From contig NC_084899.1 in NCBI RefSeq assembly GCF_958979055.1, forward strand, positions 570,501-634,500: a DNA stretch of 64,000 nucleotides. The letters are read 5' to 3'. A program made the translations under genes and the position numbers. The stretch comes from Alnus glutinosa. Its lineage: Eukaryota > Streptophyta > Magnoliopsida > Fagales > Betulaceae. Positions 34,965 to 55,085 of the stretch are shown here, one piece after another; position 1 is the stretch's first letter, and each line of letters opens with the position of its first letter. The notes under the pieces were generated by a model, which did no database searches, was not told where the DNA came from, and saw nothing but the letters and a program-made list of their open reading frames with translations.

Positions 34965-35365
34965 AACCCTAAACTCTAAATCAAAACTAATATAAAAATC
35001 CCTATACTCTAATCTCAAAACCAAACCCCTAAACTTTATACTCTAAAAAACAAGCAAAAACCATAAACCCTAAACCCTAACCTTAAAACCCTAACCCTAA
35101 AAACCTAAACCCTAACCTTAAAACCCTAAAATCTAAACCCTAAACCTTAAACCCTAACCTTAAAACCCTAACCTTAAAAACTAAACCCTAAAAACCTAAA
35201 CCCTAACCTTAAAACCCTAAAACCTAAACCCTAAACCCTAAACCCTAACCTTAAAACCCTAACCCTAAAAACCTAACCTTTTTAACCCTAACCCTAAAAA
35301 CTAAACCTTCAAAACCTAAACCCTAAAAACTAAACCCTAACAACATAAACCCTAACCTTCGCCTG
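34965..35365 (-). repeat. Degenerate CCCTAAA-type array (right arm of CACTA element)
   Basis: Units such as AAACCCTAACCTTAAAACCC and AAACCCTAAACCCTAAAC run for about 400 bp. This is the reverse complement of the left-arm repeat type, so the two arrays face each other about 1.5 kb apart inside one element. Confidence 0.75.
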
Positions 35366-35718
35366 TTGGACAATTGCTAAGCCAACAATCCCCTCTCAGG
35401 ACTCCATCGCCCGTTACATCATCTCTTGCGGGACAATCGCTGGTTGGCGAGTTCACGCCCGGGACTGCACCTCGTGATCCGCAGCGACGTCCTCCAGATT
35501 TGTAGATATTTTGTGTATTTTTTTTTTTTTAGTAACGAATAACTTTATTAGATCAAGATTTTCAAATTTGTTAATATTGTTGTGTAAGTATTTGTTGTTA
35601 GTAACGAATACATTTATTAGTACATGGTATTCAAATTTTTAAATATTGTTGTTTTGATTAATTTGTGTAATTTGATTTTGTAATATTTTTAGATAAAATA
35701 ATTTTGGAGAATTTTAGT

Positions 35719-35810
<92 letters not shown>

Positions 35811-36449
35811 AAATAAAAAGAAATTAAAAAACAGCATTAAATATTAAGAAAATAATCGGCCAACTGGCTGCGTGTATAATTGGCCGCGTGTATTAATATA
35901 CACGCGGTCAATTGTGCAATTAGTGTCACCTGGATTCACCATGTGTATTTACGTGGCCACTTGCACGTGGCTAACAGTTCGCCACGTGTACAGTGACCGT
36001 ACACGTGGCGAATTGCAAGTGGCAAAAAACATTTTACCTTCAAAACCTAAACCCTAAAAACTAAACCCTAACAACATAAACCCTAACCTTCGCCTGTTGG
36101 ACAATTGCTAAGCCAACAATCCCCTCTCAGGACTCCATCGCCCGTTACATCATCTCTTGCGGGACAATCGCTGGTTGGCGAGTTCACGCCCGGGACTGCA
36201 CCTCGTGATCCGCAGCGACGTCCTCCAGATTTGTAGATATTTTGTGTATTTTTTTTTTTTTAGTAACGAATAACTTTATTAGATCAAGATTTTCAAATTT
36301 GTTAATATTGTTGTGTAAGTATTTGTTGTTAGTAACGAATACATTTATTAGTACATGGTATTCAAATTTTTAAATATTGTTGTTTTGATTAATTTGTGTA
36401 ATTTGATTTTGTAATATTTTTAGATAAAATAATTTTGGAGAATTTTAGT

Positions 36450-36497
<48 letters not shown>

Positions 36498-36720
36498 AAA
36501 TAAAAAGAAATTAAAAAACAGCATTAAATATTAAGAAAATAATCGGCCAACTGGCTGCGTGTATAATTGGCCGCGTGTATTAATATACACGCGGTCAATT
36601 GTGCAATTAGTGTCACCTGGATTCACCATGTGTATTTACGTGGCCACTTGCACGTGGCTAACAGTTCGCCACGTGTACAGTGACCGTACACGTGGCGAAT
36701 TGCAAGTGGCAAAAAACATT
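35305..36720. repeat. Tandem duplication (731-bp period) of the CACTA right end
   Basis: The block starting ACCTTCAAAACCTAAACCC at 35305 recurs at 36036, through the GC-richer stretch CGCCTGTTGGACAATTGC, an AT run and the subterminal hairpins, up to GTGGCAAAAAACATTTT. The copies look identical apart from the length of the AT tract (about 85 bp at 35722-35806 against about 42 bp at 36453-36494). Only the second copy ends in the true CACTA terminus. Confidence 0.92.
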
Positions 36721-37248
36721 TTTTTTTGTAGTGTGATCTTCCTATATGTCCTCTACTATATCACGAGTAATACCATATCACCCACAGCATTAAGGGCACC
36801 ACATCTGGATTATCTTCTGCGGTTCTTCCAAATTTCCTTTCTAATTTTCCTCATAAAATGGTGCATATTAAGCTGAAGTTAATCACACCCAGGTCATTTT
36901 GTTTGTACATAGCAAAAACCTGCTATAACAAATTCAAAGATTGACACCGTTTGTTAATGATTTTTAAATGGTGTTCTCTAGAAAAGTCTAGTTTCATCTA
37001 ATATGTTATGAAACTAGTTAGAGCATTTCTAGTGAGCTCCTCAATTTTTTTTTTAAATTTGAGGAGAAAAAACCCATTGTTTCTATTTTGGAGGGCCAAT
37101 TTTCAAAAGAACCAAATAACAAACTCTCTATGTCTTTTTCTATTTTAGTTAAGTATTCTTTTTTTTATTCTCCTCACGTCTTTCATTTTTTGGCTTTCAC
37201 TTTTGAGGGAAACTAATTGGCTTTAAAAACGAAATAATATTAAAAAGT

Positions 37249-37490
37249 TAGGCTTGGCAATTCGGCTTGTCGTGTCAATCCATCGGGTTAGCGTGTCAAC
37301 TCATTTAACTAATTTGAAAAAAAATATGTAATTATTACGTCATAAATATGTTATAAACGGGTTGGTGAGTCATAAACGTGTCATAAACAAGTTGATGGGT
37401 CATTAACAAGTCATAAACGAGTTATAGCCTAAACCTAAACCCTCTATATTCGTGTCGGATTCGCATGTCGTGTCAAAATTGCCAAGCCTA
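37249..37490. mobile_element. hAT-like MITE
   Basis: Perfect 14-bp terminal inverted repeats TAGGCTTGGCAATT (37249-37262) and its complement (37477-37490) bound 242 bp. The adjacent octamers TAAAAAGT and TAAAAAAC resemble an 8-bp target duplication with two mismatches, as in hAT elements. The interior has repeated CATAAAC(G/A)(T/A)GT units and no coding capacity. It lies about 390 bp upstream of the RECQL3 start codon. Confidence 0.65.
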
Positions 37491-37582
37491 TAAAAAACTA
37501 AATGGCTCTCACTTTTTGGCTCTTGGTATTTGGGGAGGGAGTGTGGCAAATGCTAAAATTGAGAAAGAAAAGAGAGCTGGTT

Positions 37583-37591
<9 letters not shown>

Positions 37592-37658
<67 letters not shown>
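37592..37658. repeat. (AT)n microsatellite upstream of RECQL3
   Basis: About 65 bp of pure AT dinucleotide lie about 225 bp before the RECQL3 start codon, in or near its promoter. Confidence 0.95.
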
Positions 37659-37661
<3 letters not shown>

Positions 37662-37883
37662 TGATTGGGTGACCAAACAATCCATGGCGGCAAATTCAGC
37701 CCAAAATAAACTGAGCTGGACCAATACCAAGGCATTCAGGCCTTAGAAACCCCAAGTTCTTCTCCGATCCTTTCTTGGTTCTACATTCCCTCTCTGTTTA
37801 CCGATTCTTAGAACCGACCAAAACAAAGAAAAGAGCGAGAAAGCGGTGTCGTTTGGTTGCAGAGCTTCGCTAGACTGTGAAAA

Positions 37884-46050
<8,167 letters not shown>

Positions 46051-46276
46051 GTGCAATTTCTAGGGTCCTTTCTCTTCGTTGATTTTTTGTTTTTTGTTCG
46101 TTATTCTATGTATGTATACCGTCCTTACAATCTGCCCTTTATTTTTCAGTCACGACGTTTATTCTACTGGGTTATAATTTCATTCGCTATCAGTTACACT
46201 CCGACTCAGAAAATTTTAGCTAAAGAATCGCATTTTTGCCACAATGCTCTAAATAGAGTACTTACTGAGTATTATA

Positions 46277-46418
46277 TGTCTTTCAAGGGTAATTTCAGAC
46301 TTCCCAAATACAAATGGTATTCAAATTCCAAGGCTTATGTGTCTTTCAAGGGTAATTTCCCAACGAAGTTGGAGTTCAGACTTCCCAAATACAAGTGATC
46401 TTCAAATTCCAAGGCTGC
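46277..46418. repeat. Short tandem duplication at the 3' end of the strictosidine-synthase-like gene
   Basis: TGTCTTTCAAGGGTAATTTC followed by CTTCCCAAATACAA and ATTCAAATTCCAAGGCT occurs at 46277-46339 and again at 46340-46418, the latter with about 17 extra bases. The coding stop (46335-46337) lies at the junction, so the C-terminal coding piece recurs just downstream of the stop. Confidence 0.75.
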
Positions 46419-48542
46419 CGTCACGAAAGTCATCACCTTTCCATTTGGGTCATCAAATTTCCTGATTATCTTGCCATCGGCAGCCACATTTACAACCGCT
46501 GCTTTCTTGTATACGCCATTTACTAGTTCAATCAATCTTGGAAATGTTGCTATTAAGTGCTTAGAAGCCTTGGAGGTATGCACAAACTCCAGCCCATTAG
46601 AAGTTAGCTGCAGTTTGCAAATCATTCTTGTTAGTTTTGGAAAAGGAAGCTCCTTTTTTTTATTTTTGTTTTGTTTCTGATCAACTAGACAAAGACAAAC
46701 AACAAAACACCTAAACCCTAAAGAAAAAAAGAACAAAAAGGCAGAAGGAGAGGCTCTGTAGGGGGGGATTGATATTTCTAATAGATATAACAGTAACATG
46801 AGGCAAATCAAGAATGAAAATGCTTCTACTTTGTTTCATAGAGGCGGTCCATCTAGCAAAGATATGCTGCAGGCCAGTTAGGACTGTGATGGACTAAGAA
46901 CTAAGTAGATTGTAGCATCTTTCTGGCCATTTTTTCAATTTTAGACATTTAGACAAGAATTTGAATTACCTGAAGTAGAGCAATCCAGAAAGATCCATCT
47001 GGGGCAAGATTGATGTTATCAGGACCACCCGGAAGGTTCTCTACAAAAATCTCGGTTTTTCCTTTGGCCTCTCCTTTCAACCAGTACCTCATACACCTAA
47101 ACCTGACCCCAAAAAGTAGAGAATTAATTACATGTTGAAAGGTAGAGTAATGCTACTATTTACACCTATTTATTATACTGTCTGGCGTAACATGTTTTAA
47201 GTAGTTTCTCATGTTTGTTATTTAAAAAAAAAATAAAGCCACTAAAAAGATGCCACCTCAATCGGTGTCAAATGGATGAAAAGAGCACCATACTCTGAAA
47301 AAGTGTCAAATGGATGTAAAGAGCACCATACTCTGAAAAGCAAGTGCCTTTTTTTTCTCATTTTCGCTGCAATAAGCACAAAACTGAACAAATAGAGAGC
47401 AGAATAATGCTCCCATTAGAGTCATCAACTTTTACCTCCATGTTTCACAGACGACCAGATAATCTTGGTCCCTTGAGAGTGCAACACCATTAGCAAAACC
47501 CAAATCATCAAGCACAATCGACGTTTCATTTGATGATGGATCAAACTTTAGCAGCTGCCCATGAGGTTTTGCCTCCAGCACGTCTAGATACCAATTGTGG
47601 AGTTCATATTTGGTGCTTGCAACGCTAAAATATAGACTACCATCCCATGCTTCTATAACATCATCTGCAAGCCTGTTTCAACAATGAAATTTGATATCAA
47701 AACATTTTAATCTAGTGTACTTGAACCCGTGAAGAGGAAAATGTGTACTTGAACCCGTAACGAGGTGCCTGCTCTGATTTTAATTGTTGAGAGCCTAACC
47801 ACTGATTCGAAAAGCCTTAAAACGGTTGGATACAGAGTTGGTTAAACCCTTAACTCTTTGCTAGGATTGGAACACAAATCCACCTAGATGAAGGACATAC
47901 TTTATTTTGGAGCCGTTGAAATGCGAAGCAAGAACTGTGACGCCATCTTCACTGACCTTAAGCAAACCCTGCATATAATCTTCCAGTCAGTTACAGTATC
48001 AAAATCAGTCAGTTATATATGCAAGACTCTACTGTGTTTGAGAGTAATGTTACCTTTTCAGCATCACATACAATGAGATCACCTCCCTTTGTTATTGTGA
48101 TTCCTAGTAAAGCATGACTGTTTATCATCTTCCAATTCTCCAAGGACCCGTTTCTATGCAATCTTTTGATCCAGCCATCTCTTGTAGCTGTATAGATTAT
48201 ACCCTCTTTATCCACACAAACGTCTTCTGGGTCCTTCACAAATCCTTCTCCAAGTTTGGTAACTCTCTAATATTAATTGGAACAAAAATGAGTAAATTAA
48301 CACTTCTAAGCCTTAATTAAGGGATCGATCGACACTCACAAAGTCAAAAACCAAGAGATATGTGTAAAACTGTATACCTGTAGTTGGTTGTTTGTGGGAA
48401 GAGGGGAAGCTGAAGATGCTGCAAGTGGCAATTCAAGCGTTCCGGGAGATATGGGTGAGAAGAAGAGGATTTGAATCGTAAAAGCAAGCAAACAAGCTAG
48501 CAGAAAGCTCAAACATGCTGGGAAGCAACGTTTTGGACCCAT
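46335..48542 (-). CDS. Strictosidine synthase-like / adipocyte plasma membrane-associated protein-like
   Basis: Six exons (48542-48378, 48266-48054, 47968-47901, 47672-47436, 47102-46970, 46607-46335) join in frame to 362 residues. An N-terminal hydrophobic segment (about residues 9-28, ACLSFLLACLLAFTIQILFF) is a signal anchor. The rest is the six-bladed beta-propeller of the strictosidine-synthase-like family (GFVKDPEDVCVDKEG, LGITITKGGDLIVCDA, LGFANGVALSRDQDYLVVCET, LPGGPDNINLAPDGSFWIAL). Most plant members are not true strictosidine synthases and their substrates are unknown; secretory or vacuolar location is expected. It converges with RECQL3, with 284 bp between the stop codons. Intron 4 near 47148 carries a MITE-like sequence. 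Confidence 0.93.
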
Positions 48543-49845
48543 GGGCTAGCTGGCAATCGTGCTTCAATTGGGTTTGAGGTGGGGGAAAATCTTGAGTCGG
48601 TGCTTGCATCGATCGGTAAAATAATGAAAATCCTCTTTACATGTACTGATGTACACTAGCCTTTGGTTTTGAGATGCTCTGAACTTGGCTCTTGTGCTGC
48701 ACCAAGGGATGGGGAGAGAATCATTTTCCATACTAGTGACGTAAACAAGTGTAACACTGAGCCTAATGAACGTGGCATCATTCAACAATCTCACTCAACC
48801 ACATGTTGTCTTTCTTAGTGTCACAAAAGGAAAAGTCGTCTGCCAAATTACACACAAATTAACCAACAAACATGTTCTGTTTGAAAGAGTGATTTATTAA
48901 TTGATATGACATAAAACTAAAAGCTGTTAATTTTTATATTTTTAAGAGCGTTTTGTAATCGAGTTGTTTGTTTTGCGAGTTTTGGACCTGGGTCTCTTAC
49001 CATGTATACATATATGGCCAAAGTGCTAGCTACCTATTAAACATTTCACCTCAATGGGTCATCTTGGATAAGCTCTATCCATCAGATTGGTGTCTACAAG
49101 CAAAAGCTCTGGTCCACACTTGCTAGCAACTTGAAAAAAGTGAAGACTATTGATGGGGCCACAGACCATGAACTCCTGGCACTTGGCAGTCTTCTTTTCT
49201 TGTCAAGACAGAAGCCAAAATTTTCTTTTTCGCATACACTAACTAAAAGCGGATTAATGCAGAAAGACAGAGAGAGACTTGCATGTACGTCCAAACGAGT
49301 GCAAAAGAGAACAAAAGCTTGATTGTAACAGTCGTGTATGTATCTCATATACTACCAAATCCTGATACATGCATCTCTAAGCAGTCACCTGTCCCAACAG
49401 GAAAAGATTCCTTCACTGTAGCTAAGAGACCACGATTCGAGGTTTGTATTGCCAATTGTTTTGTGTCGCATCAGAAGAAATGGCATGGATTGCACATGGC
49501 TAGTATATGATCATGACACAGTACCCTTCTCTCATGCATGCATGGCTCATATGATCATGACATACCCTTCTCTCATGTCCTTTTCCAGTGATGGATGAAT
49601 TAAATTACATGCCATCTCTGCGTAAAAGCATTCAATCACGGACTAGTTGTTCTAGCTAGCAGTACTGCTCCTTTTCTGAGTCAGGCCACGATTAGCTAGC
49701 CTTTCTTTGTAGGTTCAACCAGTTGTCGCCAAGGCAAATAGCGGACGTTAACGTCGTTGTATCATGTGTGGTATATATTAATGGTATTTGTCGTCTCTAT
49801 AGGCTAGCTTTCTGTTTTATCCGGTCTTTTTATATATATATATAT
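48543..49845. other. Intergenic region upstream of the strictosidine-synthase-like gene
   Basis: It holds the promoter side of the minus-strand gene. Short open frames here (for example 49094-49348) have no recognisable domain. I see no RNA gene and no element with clear ends before the copia LTR at 49846. Confidence 0.5.
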
Positions 49846-49867
49846 TGTTGGGGGAAAAGTATTATAT

Positions 49868-50874
49868 TTGTTAGAAAAGATATACGAAAGCAGAAAAAAT
49901 GAAATGCTCCTAAAGCGCATTACAACGTCGCTTTTTTTAATAAATTATTTACCCTCACCAGAAAGGTATGCAAAAAGGTTACAGCAAATATTTCTCCAGG
50001 ATACAATGGAGCCCAGAATCCTCTGTTTGTTTAATTGCGTTTTGCACTAACAAAAAATTAAACCCGAACACTTTCAGATTTTTCTATTATAACAAGAGAC
50101 AGACAAAGACTTTTTTAATTTTAAATACAGAAAGTATCAGAAAAAACATTGAAGATAAAAGAAATTTTGTTATTTCTTTTTTTAAACACTGTACAGCAGT
50201 TATTTCTGTATATTTCTGATAACTGGACAGAAGTTACTTCTGTATAATATTGAAATAACTGCTAATCCAACCGTCCATAACTGCTTAAGTAACAGTCATA
50301 AACTGCTGTTTTAACAGACACTTAAATCTGACCATCAGATCAAATAACTGTCTGTGATTGATTAATAATAACCATTAGATCGTTATTAATTAATCTCAAC
50401 CATTAGATCAAATGTAATTTGACCTTACAGTTTATTTATTTGATTGTCCAATAAATCCAACTATTCGATTTACCTGAGAAGCATCATATGGTTTAGATTA
50501 AACCACTAGATCGATTGATCAGGACCATCCAAAATCGAAAGGTCATGATTAGATCGCTTCAAGCTCCAATGCTTCGTGCCAAGTGCGCCATCAAAGCGCC
50601 ACTAGAGCCCTACAACCCACTGCCACGTGCGCGCGCGCGTGTGCGTGTGCGTCCGGTGCTTCGCACCGTACTAGAATATACACGTTAAGAGTATACACCC
50701 AAGTATTACTTTAAATGCTTAAAGTGTGTTGGTCCTTATAAATGTCAACTTCAGTTTCTCTTTTTCCCATGTGGGACTATCTTCATTTAATATTTTTTAA
50801 CACCTTCCTTTTAAATCATTTCCAAGACACGAAATAAATATATATACATATTAATTTTGAAAATACTTTAACAA
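49868..50874. other. About 1-kb sequence interrupting the left copia LTR
   Basis: LTR sequence stops after AAGTATTATAT at 49867 and resumes with TATTAAATCACACG at 50875. The insert begins TTGTTAG and ends TTTAACAA, which is weakly inverted, and TAT may be a target duplication. Alternatively 49846-50873 (TGTTGG...TTAACA) is a solo LTR of a related family that replaced the start of this LTR. It contains no coding region. Confidence 0.45.
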
Positions 50875-51002
50875 TATTAAATCACACGTAAACTGTACAT
50901 GAGAGGCCTATATATATAGGCTAGTAATGAAAGAAATATACATAACAAAACCCATGTGGGACAATATATATATATACATAATCTAACACTACCCCCTCAA
51001 AC

Positions 51003-54000
51003 TCAAGGTGGAGTGCAAGAGATCATCTTGAGGTTGGACACAAGATCGCGGAACCGCCCTGGAGGATGAGATTTGGTGAAGAGGTCCGCGAATTAATCAT
51101 GAGACGTGACAAAATGAAATTGTAGAGAACCCTGAAGAAGATGATGGCGAACAAAATGACAATCAATCTCAATATGTTTGGTCCGTTCATGAAAAACATC
51201 ATTATAGGCAATCTGAATAGCATTTCTATTATCACAGTAGACAGGAGTGGTTGAAGAAAAAGAGACATCCATATCTTATAGAAGTCATCGCAACCAAATG
51301 AGCTCCAAGGTAGTGTCAGCTAAAGCACGATATTCTGCCTTAGTACTGGAGCGAGCAACAACAGACTGTTTCTTACTGCGCCAAGAAATAAGAGAGGTGC
51401 CAAGTAGGAAACAATAATCGGTGGTGGAGCAACGGTCTGTAGGATCACCTGCCCAATCTGCATCAGTATAAGCATGCAACTCAAGAAGATATTTAGAGGA
51501 GAAGTGGAGCCCATGAAATAATGTCCCCTTGAGGTAGCGAAGGATGCGAAGGACAACAAAAAAGTGAGTAGAACGGGGAGTAGCCATAAACTGACTCACC
51601 TAATGGACAACATATGAGATATCAGACCTAGTAACAGTAAGATAGACAAGGCTACCAACCAAATGCCGATAAAGAGTGGGATCACGGAGAGACTCGCCAT
51701 CCTGTAGATTAAGACGGGCATTGAGCTCAGTCGGTGTGTCGACGATCTTACAGTCTGTGAGATTGGCCCGTGAAAGTATATCAGATATATATTTGGCCTG
51801 TGTCAAATAGAAACCGTCAAAAGAAGAAGAAATCTCAAGGCCAAGAAAATAGCTGAGATTGCCAAGATCGTTCATCTCAAAATGCTGACGGAGAAACTGC
51901 TTGAGCTCCAGAATACCAATAGAATCATCACCAGTGATAATCATGTCATCAACATATAACAACAGAAGAATGAGGCATCGATCTGTGCGGCGAATAAACA
52001 AGGCAGAGTCATACGAGCCGATGGAGTAGCCAAGACGAGAGACAGTGGCGCTAAATTTAGCAAACCATGCCCGTGGAGCTTGCTTTAGACCATAGAGAGC
52101 TCGACGAAGATGACAGACCTTGTTTGGAGGAAAAGAGAGGCCAGGATGTGGCTGCATATAAACTTCCTCACTGAGATCGCCATTAAGGAAGGCATTTTTG
52201 ACATCCATTTAAGAAATTGACCAATGTCGAAAGGCGGCAACAGCCAATAGTGCACGCACAGAAGATAGGCGAGCAACAGTAGCAAAGATCTCCTCATAAT
52301 CCACACCATACTCCTGAGTAAAACCTATAGCCACAAGGCGAGCCTTGTATCTGTCAACAGTACCATCAGAACAAGTCTTGATTTTGTAGACTCATTTACA
52401 CCCAACAACAGACTTCCCTTGAGGCAACTCAACCAGATCCCAGGTATGGTTCTTGTGTAAAGCATCAAGTTCCTCTTTCATTGTGTCCTGCCAAAGAGGG
52501 TTAGTGGAAGCCTCACGATAGGAATGAGGTTCATGTAAAGCAGCTAAGGCATGAAAACAATGAAAGTCCTGGAGATGAGATGGAAGAGACTTTACCCGAG
52601 TGGATCGGCGAAGAGCAGGTGGGGAGGTATGAGCTGGAGCCTCGGATGGAGCAGAATCTGGGGACTCAAGCGTAGCGACATCATGAGCATTTGAAGATTG
52701 CAGCTCAAGCGAGGAAGACTCAGGATAAATATCACGAGGGGTAGAAGGAGAAAGAGGCGGCTCTAGGAGTGTGGTAAAGGGAGGGAAAGAGGGTATGCAA
52801 AATTTCCCTACTTCGTGAAATAACTTATGCTCCCATAAAACCACATGACGGGAGATGCGGAGACGGTGTGACACGGGATCATAACACCGATAACCTTTTT
52901 GTTCCACCACATACCCAAGAAAGCAACATAACCGAGAACGAGGCTCGAGTTTGGTGCGTTCATGAGATTGGAGCAAAACAAAACAGGCAGAACCAAAAAC
53001 ACGAAGTTGATAGTAAGTGGGAGAAGAGCCAAACAACCGCTCGTGATGGGTGCAATGGGCAAGAATAGGTGTAGGTAACCTGTTCATAGTGTAGACAGCT
53101 GTGAGAGTGGCTTCACCCCAAAAAGGAGTAGGAACCAAAGAGGAAAGGAGAAAAGCACGAACAGTGTCTAGAATATGCCGAAGTTTACGTTCAGCTCTAC
53201 CATTTTGCTGAGAGGTGCATGGACAAGACAAGTGAGGAGCAGTGCCATAGTGTTTTAGGATATTTTGAAAAGCATGTTGAGTATATTCTAAGGCATTATC
53301 AGAACGAAAAGCTTTAATGCGTTTTGAAAATTGGGTCTCAAACATTTTTGCAAAATTACGATAGATATCCAATAATTCAGAACGTGATTTCATTAAAAAC
53401 ACCCAGGTGTAACGAGAAAAATCATCAACAAAAATCACAAAATAACGTGAGCCACTCATACTAGGAATAGGGGAAGGCCCCCAAACATCAGAATGAATTA
53501 AATCAAAAGAAGCAGATGCAATAGACTCACTATTATTAGAAGGCAAAGCTAGTTGTTTCCCAAGTTGACAAGAAATACAATCAAAAGACTTATTGGACAC
53601 TGCACCTAATAAACCCTTAGAAGCTAAAACTTGTACCCGAGACACAGATGCATGACCAAGACGCGAATGCCAAAGAGCAAGAGATGGTGGTGATGAAGCT
53701 GCAGCAGCAGAGACACCAGGGATGGAAAGGTGTAAGGATGAAAGCTCAAACAGTCGCCCAACTCTACGCCCGGTCCCAATTGTCTGGCCCATCCGAGGAT
53801 CCTGCACACACACATTAGAGGAGTCAAAAACAAGTCTATAACCCAATTCACACAGTTGTCCAACAGATAGAAGGTTAAAGTACAATTTTGGCACATGAAA
53901 GACATCAGAGACAGAAAGAGACGGTGTATGGACAGTGCCTATGGTTTGAACAGTCATAGAAGAGCCATCCGTTGTGTGAATTAAAGATGTATGTGATGGA

Positions 54001-55085
54001 GGGGTAGAAGTGGTAAATGAGGAGGCATATGGCGTCATATGGTTGCAGCAGGCGAAGTCAAAAAGCCAAGAGGAAGATTTACTTAGCAAGACGGAGAGGA
54101 CAGAGGAAGATGCATTACCAGAACGAGCGAGGACCTAGTTGATAATTACCTCAAAGTCAGCTAGAGATAAGGTGAGAGCAGATCATGTAGAGTCGCCAGA
54201 GGAAGCAGTTGGAGCAGCTGAAGAAGAAGCACTCTCAGTAGTGGTAATGACTGCGGCAGATGCAGAAGATTTGGCCTTGTGCCAACACTTGTCAATAGTA
54301 TGCCCACAACGGTGACAATAGCGACAAAAAGGATTGTCACAGTTCTTGGAAGGTCCACGGCCAGACCTGTCAAACTTGTCAAAGTGCTCGGTCAGAGGCG
54401 ATGGGGAAGCTAATACTGAATGAGTATGCGGAGTGTGCTGAGAGCGCAAGGTAGACAATCGGGTTTCCTCTAGAACAAGCTCACAGACAGCTTGGTCCAA
54501 AGTAGGAAGAGGAGAGCAGTGCAAAAGTTGCCCCTGAACAGGCTCAAAATCATCCTGCAGAGCCATCAGAAACTGATAGAGACGATGTTGGTCCCTACGA
54601 TCAGCATACATCTGAGCATCAATAGGATCCTTCCAAGCAGGATCAGAAAGAGCCAACTGGTCCCATAAAAACTGCATGCGAGCAAAAAAATCAGTAATAG
54701 ACTGGTCAGATTCTTGCTTCAGACGAAAGAGATCAAGAATAATCAGGTACTCCCGAGAACCATCAATTAAGGAATAGCGAGAAGCAAGCATATTCCAAGC
54801 ACCCTGAGCATCATCAAAACTGCCAAATAATGCCGCAATAGAAGGAATAGTGGTGTTACGAAACCACGTAAGAATCTGATGATGTTTGCTGTCCCAATCA
54901 ATAAGACGAGTGCGGAAAGCATCATCGCTTTCAGCAGTGACTTTAGTCGGCTTGAGGATATCCCCAGTCACATAGAGTCATAGCTTGCGACCTTTAAGAA
55001 AACTCCCCATAGATTGGGACCAAACAGTGTAGTTGGTGCCATCCAACGTAACATGAATATGAGCAAGAACCTCGTTTTGCGCCAT
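51003..55085 (-). pseudogene. Ty1-copia gag-pol polyprotein, one frame with nine in-frame stops
   Basis: A single minus-strand frame of 1,361 codons runs from ATG at 55085 to TGA at 51003 with no frameshift. Domains in order: a gag UBN2-type region (QDDFEPVQGQ), a CCHC knuckle (CRYCHRCGHTIDKC), protease (WLFDFACCNHMTP), the integrase zinc region (LWHSRLGHAS) and core (DVWGPSP, FRSDNALEYT, QQNGRAERK), RT with YVDD ([15 protein letters not shown]), and RNase H (DADWAGDPTDR, SSTKAEYRAL). In-frame stops are at 54978, 54183, 54135, 52392, 52209, 51600, 51285, 51276 and 51093 (first plus-strand base of each). All fit single C-to-T or G-to-A changes from Gln, Arg or Trp codons. It is inactive as written. 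Confidence 0.9.

Larger units (their letters stand above)
31802..36733. mobile_element. Non-autonomous CACTA (EnSpm-like) element
   Basis: The left end reads CACTACAAAAAACACTG and the right end TTTTTTTGTAGTG, so the termini are inverted CACTACAAAAA. The flanks carry a 3-bp target duplication TGA (31799-31801 and 36734-36736), as expected of this superfamily. Both subterminal zones have hairpins: a 12-bp stem at 31830-31841/31847-31858, and CACGTG-containing stems at 35980-36010 and in the second copy near 36668-36698. No transposase is present. The interior is degenerate telomere-like repeats, AT and CT microsatellites, a GC-richer block at 33640-34180, and a tandem duplication of the right end. 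Confidence 0.85.

Noticed and set aside
32455..35365. A real telomere or chromosome end
   Set aside because: The repeats are degenerate, face each other, and are enclosed by CACTA termini with a target duplication and by genes on both sides.
37040..37200. MITE-like foldback (AGCTCCTCAATTTTT and TTGAGGAGA)
   Set aside because: The inverted repeat is short and AT-rich, with no target duplication.
49094..49348. Minus-strand frame of 84 codons upstream of the copia element
   Set aside because: No domain, no homologue recognised, and no exon signals.
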